DNA of 10,842 bases from Chlamydiales bacterium (GTDB lineage: Bacteria; Chlamydiota; Chlamydiia; Chlamydiales; JAACFD01). The translations under genes were made by a program, and so were the position numbers. The notes beneath the pieces are model-generated. The model saw only the letters and a list, made by a program, of their open reading frames with translations. It made no database searches and was not told the DNA's origin. The stretch covers positions 1-10,842 of the forward strand of contig JAACFD010000043.1 in NCBI GenBank assembly GCA_009937555.1, read 5' to 3'. Shown here in pieces: positions 6,615-10,842 of the stretch (position 1 is the first letter of the stretch; the number at the start of each line of letters is the position of its first letter).

Positions 6615-7703
6615 CTACTTTTTTGTCTTACCGTGCTCTATAGCTTTGTAATAAAGCTCTATGTAGGGAAGTGAGATAAGCTCTATGATTTCTTTAGGTA
6701 GCGCTTGATAATCTGCAATACTATCCAGCAGCTCTTGAAGGGAAAGACTACAAGGGGCATGTTCTTTTATTTCAATAGCTACAGCATGTTCTTTAAGCTT
6801 AAAATTAAGGTAAGTGATTAAGTTCTTGTTTGCTTTCAAGCATTTATAGAGCTTGTAAAAACTTGGAATATTACTTTTCACGTGATCTTCACCAAGATAA
6901 ACTAGCATACTCTGCCTACTGAGTGGAGTTAAGCTTGCTAAAAGGTTCTTTTGACTTTCTGCTGAGAGGCGAGCTATTAAAGGAACTACTAATTGCTTAT
7001 CCAGCTTCTGATCTTGGAGAAGACAAAAGTCTTCAAAATCTGCCCTAAAAATATCAAAGCAAAGATCGCTAGGTAAGTCATATCTCATAAAAAGAGGCAG
7101 TAGAGAATAAGCTCCTTTTTTGACAGCTAAGTGAAAAAGGGTTTCTTGTTTATTGTTTGCTGAGAAGATAAGACGTAGAATTTTTGCAGGATAAGGATAG
7201 TCTAGCAAAAGGCTAAGCAGCTTTATATGATCATTTTTTAAGGCAATATGCAAGGCTGTATCTCCTCCACTAGCAGGAAGGAAAAGAAGACAAAGCTGGA
7301 TATCATAAAGTAATTGACTTCCCTCTGCTTTAAACGAAAGTCCCTCTCTACTTTTTTCTTTTTCTTGAAAGAAAAAAGGGTCTAGAATTCCAAGAGCCTG
7401 GGAGGTATTTCCTTCTGTACAGGCCTCTAAAAACTCTTCTCTTAGTTTAAAAAAATGATCTAGTGGATCTTGCTTTTCTACCTTAGCAACTGATCTTCTT
7501 CCTAAATCTTTTGCTAAATTCTCTAATAAATGGTTCCACTGTTTAAACTCAGCGCCTGTTTCTTTTTCATTTACAGACTCCTCTAGATACTGAAGAAGTG
7601 TATCCTTTATTTTATCATCATGCGCATCAATAAGCTCTCCATTTTGAAAAGGCTGATAATGAAGTAGTTGACTTAAAACTGAAGAACGAGGACTTTGCTG
7701 CAT
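6615..7703 (-). CDS. Ankyrin-repeat protein (362 aa)
   Basis: Two ankyrin repeats are visible: residues 146-170 (GDTALHIALKNDHIKLLSLLL) and 185-209 (QETLFHLAVKKGAYSLLPLF), each with the TxLHxA/TxFHLA core and the second helix. A weaker helix pair at 89-107 (EEFLEACTEGNTSQALGIL) may be a degenerate repeat. The two clear repeats are separated by only about 15 residues (KILRLIFSANNK), so the array is short. The remainder, about 210-355, is helical with no recognised domain. There is no signal peptide or membrane helix, so a cytosolic or secreted protein-protein interaction role is likely; partners are unknown. The start is uncertain: no clear Shine-Dalgarno precedes ATG 7703, but no better in-frame start is visible. 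It is divergent from the DUF1338 gene with 100 bases between. Confidence 0.8.
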   Translation of the reverse strand: MQQSPRSSVLSQLLHYQPFQNGELIDAHDDKIKDTLLQYLEESVNEKETGAEFKQWNHLLENLAKDLGRRSVAKVEKQDPLDHFFKLREEFLEACTEGNTSQALGILDPFFFQEKEKSREGLSFKAEGSQLLYDIQLCLLFLPASGGDTALHIALKNDHIKLLSLLLDYPYPAKILRLIFSANNKQETLFHLAVKKGAYSLLPLFMRYDLPSDLCFDIFRADFEDFCLLQDQKLDKQLVVPLIARLSAESQKNLLASLTPLSRQSMLVYLGEDHVKSNIPSFYKLYKCLKANKNLITYLNFKLKEHAVAIEIKEHAPCSLSLQELLDSIADYQALPKEIIELISLPYIELYYKAIEHGKTKK

Positions 7704-7803
7704 TGTAAGAAACCATAATTTAAATTGTCTTATTTGAAGGTTTTAGCAAAAATTAAGAATATCAAAAAGTGTTTTCGAAGTAAGTCCCCCAACAAGAGGC
7801 AAA
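7704..7803. promoter_or_regulatory. Divergent intergenic region, no strong sites
   Basis: These 100 bases lie between the ankyrin gene (minus) and the DUF1338 gene (plus). A weak plus-strand pair TTGAAG (7734-7739) and GAATAT (7757-7762), 17 bases apart, is the best promoter candidate. No repeat or operator stands out. Confidence 0.2.
7794..7799 (+). promoter_or_regulatory. Ribosome binding site deciding between two ATGs
   Basis: AAGAGG lies 4 bases before the ATG at 7804 and 7 bases before the next in-frame ATG at 7807. The 7-base spacing is nearer the usual optimum, so translation may begin at 7807, giving one residue fewer. Confidence 0.5.
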
Positions 7804-8724
7804 ATGATGACCAAGCAATCCGCTCCCCTTGACCGTTTACTTAGCCGGCTAATGCAACAGTATAAAAAGCAAGTACCTGATGTAGAGAGAATACTAAAGC
7901 TTCTAGAAACAGAACAGCTTCTATCCTCTATTAAAGACCTTGAGAATGATCATATTGCCTTTAGGACTTTGGGTTTAGACAAGCTAGGAATCCAATCTCT
8001 AGAAAAGATATTCCTACACTACGGCTATGTAAAAGAAGATCCTTATAGCTTCGAACAAAAGAAACTAAATGCATACTGGTACTCACCACCGGAAGAAAGC
8101 TTCCCTAGAATTTTCATTAGTGAATTAAGGGTAGCTGAGCTATCTCTAAAAGCTCAAGAAATTATAAAAGATTACACGAGCTCTATTACAGTAGATCCGG
8201 TAGATGCCCTAGATTTAGCGGACCCTGAAGCTTGTGCAGACTTTCTGCAATCCCCACTTTGGCCAGCCCCTACAATAGAAGATTATAACTTCCTAGAGCA
8301 AGAAAGTGAATATGCCGCCTGGGTTATTTATAACCGTTTTTATCTCAATCATTTCACTATTTCTGTGCACAACTTAAATAAGCATAACACCCTCGATAGC
8401 TTTGTCTCCTTTCTAGAAAGCCATGGCTTACTGATCAATGATGCCGGAGGAAAAGTTAAGCGCTCCCCAGATGGTTTACTTATACAGGGATCTACTGTAG
8501 CAGCTAAAGAGAAAGTTTTATTTAAGACTAAAGCTGCTACCACTGAAGAAAAAGAAATCGCTACTGCTTATGTAGAATTTGCAGAGCGAAAGGTCTTACC
8601 AGAATTTGCTCACTTAAAGCCAGAAGATGTTAAACGTTGTCATCGACGTGAAGGTTTTGAAGCGCAAAACGCTAACAGTATTTTTGAAAGCACCTATACA
8701 ACACAAACGAACAAAAGGTCCTAA
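7804..8724 (+). CDS. DUF1338 family metalloenzyme, 2-oxoadipate dioxygenase/decarboxylase-like
   Basis: The protein belongs to the DUF1338 family, whose studied member HglS (2-oxoadipate dioxygenase/decarboxylase, Fe(II)-dependent) makes 2-hydroxyglutarate in lysine breakdown. Visible motifs are NDHIAFRT (48-55) with the first metal histidine H50 and R54, FPRIFISELR (100-109), LNHFTISV (181-188) with H183, AYVEFAER (255-262) with E258, and GFEAQNANSIFEST (284-297) near the end. The His/His/Glu metal set is therefore intact. At 306 residues it is shorter than YdcJ or HglS (about 450), resembling the short form of the family. No other lysine-catabolic gene is in the window, so the substrate is open; a different 2-oxo acid is possible. 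It is soluble. It lies 5 bases upstream of the flavin-reductase-like gene, almost certainly in one operon. Confidence 0.85.
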   Translation: MMTKQSAPLDRLLSRLMQQYKKQVPDVERILKLLETEQLLSSIKDLENDHIAFRTLGLDKLGIQSLEKIFLHYGYVKEDPYSFEQKKLNAYWYSPPEESFPRIFISELRVAELSLKAQEIIKDYTSSITVDPVDALDLADPEACADFLQSPLWPAPTIEDYNFLEQESEYAAWVIYNRFYLNHFTISVHNLNKHNTLDSFVSFLESHGLLINDAGGKVKRSPDGLLIQGSTVAAKEKVLFKTKAATTEEKEIATAYVEFAERKVLPEFAHLKPEDVKRCHRREGFEAQNANSIFESTYTTQTNKRS

Positions 8725-8729
8725 AAAAC

Positions 8730-9218
8730 ATGAATCAAGAAGAAGATTTTAAACAGTTTATGCGCCAGGTTCCAGCGGCTGTATCTGTAATTACTAGCAG
8801 TGATACTAAGGGCCGAGTAGCTGCAATTACTATTAGTTCATTTACCTCATGCTCACTAAAACCACCTCTATTTACTGTAAATGTTAAGAGCGGCTCATAT
8901 ATGGATGAAATTTTAGCAGATGCTCCATTTGCAGCCATACACCTTTTGTCTGAAGGTCAGGAAGACTTATCCAATCACTTTGCAAAAGGCTATAAAGAAG
9001 CTGAAGAGTTATTTAAATCTATTGACATTGATTACTCTTTTAATGAGCACTTACCTATTATTAAGTCTTGTCCTCACTATCTGATCACTAAAGTTAAAGA
9101 TAAGTTACAGGTTGGAGATCATAGTATCATTGTTCTAGAGATGGTGAAATCAAAAATCAAAGATACAATGGCCCCTCTCATCTACTGCAATAGAACCTAT
9201 CGCAAACTAGCTGTTTAG
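8730..9218 (+). CDS. Flavin-reductase-like FMN-binding split-barrel protein
   Basis: At 162 residues this matches the flavin reductase domain family (HpaC/RutF type), whose members usually bind FMN or FAD and pass electrons from NAD(P)H to a partner monooxygenase. Supporting motifs are VPAAVSVIT (14-22), AITISSFTSCSLKPPLFTV (32-50, the typical TxSSFTSxSLxPPL core), NHFAKG (82-87), GDHSIIVLE (129-137) and PLIYCNRTYRKL (149-160). AAAAGG lies 11 bases before the ATG, overlapping the end of the upstream gene, so the two are probably co-transcribed and coupled. No flavin-dependent monooxygenase gene is in the window. The partner could be distant, or the protein may act on its own. Its stop codon overlaps that of the convergent channel gene. 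Confidence 0.85.
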   Translation: MNQEEDFKQFMRQVPAAVSVITSSDTKGRVAAITISSFTSCSLKPPLFTVNVKSGSYMDEILADAPFAAIHLLSEGQEDLSNHFAKGYKEAEELFKSIDIDYSFNEHLPIIKSCPHYLITKVKDKLQVGDHSIIVLEMVKSKIKDTMAPLIYCNRTYRKLAV

Positions 9219-10054
9219 ATACTGTCATCACTAGAGCCAGGCGGAGAATCTTGAGGCTTATCACTAAGTTTTTTCACTCCTGCCTGCTGCTGTTTTATCT
9301 CTTCAACTGCTAGCCTTAAAGACTTTAGCTCTTCTAAAACTTCATTATCAATACTACTACCTTTGTCCTCTTCCTCTGTTTGAACGTAATGAATAAGAGC
9401 TGAAGCTAAGATTGCGTTAAATGAAGCATATAGACCTACACCTATTACAATTAACAAAGAGGCTATGATTCTACCCCCTGTTGTCACCGGGGTAATATCC
9501 CCATAACCAACAGTAGATACGGTCACTAGGGCCCACCACAGAGCATCCCCAAATTGAGTGATGCCATCGGCATCAGGCGAAGCAAAGTATAACTCTACAA
9601 ACATGACCATAACAGCTCCCATGAAGATCGCTATTAGCATCATTAATACACTAAACCTTGTAGGGTTACGTTTATACCGGTCCCATACCCTGACTACAAT
9701 CCTTAAAAGCAATATGAAAATTCTAGCTGTGCGTAGAATTCTCACTACACGCACTAACCTGACTGCTCGTCCCCACCTTAAATTCTGTAAAATCCCTTGA
9801 AGCGGAATGGAAGCAATTAAGTCTATCCAGTGTTTTTTGAAGTAGGCTTTTTTATCTTCAGCATGGTAGAGCATGAAGAAAAATTCCGATAAGAAAATTG
9901 AACAGATGATCACATCGGCATAAACGAAATACATTAACATCTCGGCATCAAGTTCAACCGATTCTTCCATAACCATCAAGCCTAAGGCTACAAAAGTCAG
10001 GATGATAGTAAAGATTTCAATAAAATTAAAAATACGTTGGCTTGGTCTGCCCAT
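9215..10054 (-). CDS. Voltage-gated potassium channel, six-helix type
   Basis: The 279-residue protein has the full voltage-gated channel plan in the inner membrane: S1 about 11-29, S2 40-63, S3 75-87, an arginine-rich S4 at 92-122 (R93, R96, R99, R102, R105, R108, R111), S5 134-156, pore helix 169-180, potassium filter TVGYGD at 181-186 and S6 about 192-222. After S6 comes a Glu/Lys-rich coiled-coil-like stretch (225-258) and a Ser/Pro/Asp-rich tail. It should form a homotetramer passing potassium under voltage control. The start ATG has AGAGGA (10060-10065) 5 bases upstream, overlapping the stop of the upstream channel gene, so the two are co-translated. No cyclic-nucleotide or RCK domain is present. 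Confidence 0.93.
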   Translation of the reverse strand: MGRPSQRIFNFIEIFTIILTFVALGLMVMEESVELDAEMLMYFVYADVIICSIFLSEFFFMLYHAEDKKAYFKKHWIDLIASIPLQGILQNLRWGRAVRLVRVVRILRTARIFILLLRIVVRVWDRYKRNPTRFSVLMMLIAIFMGAVMVMFVELYFASPDADGITQFGDALWWALVTVSTVGYGDITPVTTGGRIIASLLIVIGVGLYASFNAILASALIHYVQTEEEDKGSSIDNEVLEELKSLRLAVEEIKQQQAGVKKLSDKPQDSPPGSSDDSI

Positions 10055-10063
10055 AAGCTTCCT

Positions 10064-10842
10064 CTACTCTTTTTTCTTACGGTACAAGTTCTCAATAGAG
10101 ACTTGTATGTTATCGATTTCTAAGCCTATGGCACGCAGCTTCTGCTTCACTTCAAGGCTATCGTGGTCTAAAAGTTCATTCTCCTCTTGATCCTTCTCCG
10201 CTTGAGCTTCATTCATGCTTTGCATGATAACCCCAATGAATAGGTTTAAAATGATCATAGATCCCATCATCACAAAACTGACAAAAAAGATTGCTCCACC
10301 AATTGGGTGAGCTGAAGGACTCACACAACTATCCATAAAATTCTCATAACCATACACATTACAGCCATACATCTGGGTATACATCAAGTCTGTCCAGTCT
10401 TCTAGGGTAACAGCTCTAAATAGGGAAAGGAAAGAAGTGGGCAAGCTACCAAAATGTAAGGGATCGTTAGCTCCAAATAGAAATGTAGCCATTACAGCAT
10501 ACATATAGAAAAGTATAAGAAGTAGAAGCGAAACATAACCCATTGAAGGTATACTTTTTAAAAGGGCTCCTACTATTAATTGTAGCTTGGGTAAGGCAGT
10601 TACCAACCTAAATACCCTAAACACTCTAACCAGTCTAAAAGCTGTAACAAACTCAGCGTCTACAGGAAGCATTAAAACTGCAACGACACAAAAATCAAAA
10701 ATATTCCAGGGGCTCAAAAAATAGCGCCAGGGCTTCTTCCCTTCTGCTAAAATTTTAATGAGAATTTCAACAATGAAATAAACTAGGATAGCTAAATCGA
10801 TAGAGTGAATAGTGTGATAGTGCTCTTGTGCAAAATCTTTAA
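10064..10842 (-). CDS. NaChBac/NavAb-like voltage-gated cation channel, N-terminus outside window
   Basis: The frame stays open to the right edge; 258 codons are visible and S1 is outside. A TTG at 10717 is not the true start because S2 lies before it. Visible parts are S2 (residues 14-32, LAILVYFIVEILIKI), S3 with NIFDFCVV (46-53), S4 with four arginines every third residue (R69, R72, R75, R78 in FRLVRVFRVFRL), S5 (about 100-123), filter TLEDWTD (145-151; bases 10388-10408), a long turret with two cysteines, then S6 ending LNLFIGVIM, and a Glu-rich helix (MNEAQAEKDQEENELL) leading to a C-terminal coiled coil. This is the bacterial one-domain sodium/calcium channel family, a homotetramer in the inner membrane. 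The filter differs from sodium types (TLESW) and carries extra acids, as in calcium-selective designs. It precedes the potassium channel by 9 bases in one operon. Confidence 0.92.
   Translation of the reverse strand, partial: KDFAQEHYHTIHSIDLAILVYFIVEILIKILAEGKKPWRYFLSPWNIFDFCVVAVLMLPVDAEFVTAFRLVRVFRVFRLVTALPKLQLIVGALLKSIPSMGYVSLLLLILFYMYAVMATFLFGANDPLHFGSLPTSFLSLFRAVTLEDWTDLMYTQMYGCNVYGYENFMDSCVSPSAHPIGGAIFFVSFVMMGSMIILNLFIGVIMQSMNEAQAEKDQEENELLDHDSLEVKQKLRAIGLEIDNIQVSIENLYRKKKE

Noticed and set aside
6611..6633. AAGAC / GTCTT hairpin with an internal T-run at the convergent gene ends
   Set aside because: A 5-bp stem with the T-run inside the loop is not an intrinsic terminator.
8349..8938. 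Two minus-strand open frames opposite the DUF1338 and flavin reductase genes
   Set aside because: Both lie inside or across well-supported genes with recognised motifs and show no domain or ribosome site of their own.
9558..10190. Plus-strand open frames opposite the channel genes
   Set aside because: They are shadows of conserved channel coding sequence; their hydrophobic look comes from the complementary membrane-helix codons.
10064..10717. TTG at 10717 as the start of the cation channel
   Set aside because: The frame continues upstream to the window edge and encodes the S2 helix there, so the real start lies outside.

Overview
The window is A+T-rich bacterial DNA: leucine is mostly TTA/CTA/CTT and arginine often AGA. 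It is gene-dense and has clear Shine-Dalgarno sites (AGGAG, AAGGA). No rRNA, tRNA, insertion sequence, CRISPR array or phage gene was seen. The mix of an ankyrin-repeat protein, a large Ser/Pro-ended membrane-active-looking protein of unknown family, and two voltage-gated channels would suit a Gram-negative, possibly host-associated bacterium (Legionellales-like or chlamydia-like). That placement is inference; nothing here fixes the taxon.

Layout, left to right: (1) 1-302, minus, a partial unknown gene running off the left edge, divergent from (2) 419-790, plus, a small unknown gene. (3) 813-4343, minus, a 1176-residue fusion of a DUF255/YyaL-type protein (thioredoxin-like domain with CHWCH plus an alpha/alpha-toroid domain) to an aldo-keto reductase with its full catalytic tetrad and an unassigned C-terminal tail. 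(4) A 149-bp divergent intergenic region holding a perfect 9-bp inverted repeat that overlaps a plausible promoter. (5) 4493-6154 and 6021-6611, plus, two overlapping frames that look like one large protein broken by a single-base frameshift. (6) 6615-7703, minus, a protein with two ankyrin repeats. (7) 7804-8724 and 8730-9218, plus, a tight pair: a DUF1338 metalloenzyme (2-oxoadipate dioxygenase/decarboxylase relative) and a flavin-reductase-like split-barrel protein. (8) 9215-10054 and 10064-10842, minus, a tight pair of six-helix voltage-gated channels. One has the potassium filter TVGYGD. The other is a NaChBac/NavAb-like channel with the acidic filter TLEDWTD, which points toward calcium permeation. 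The second runs off the right edge.

Two operons are well supported by spacing: DUF1338 with flavin reductase (5 bp apart, plus) and the two channels (9 bp apart, minus, with the downstream ribosome binding site overlapping the upstream stop). They meet tail to tail with overlapping stop codons. The strongest leads are the DUF255-aldo-keto reductase fusion, the frameshifted repeat protein with a similar motif at both ends, and the channel pair with opposite predicted ion selectivity.
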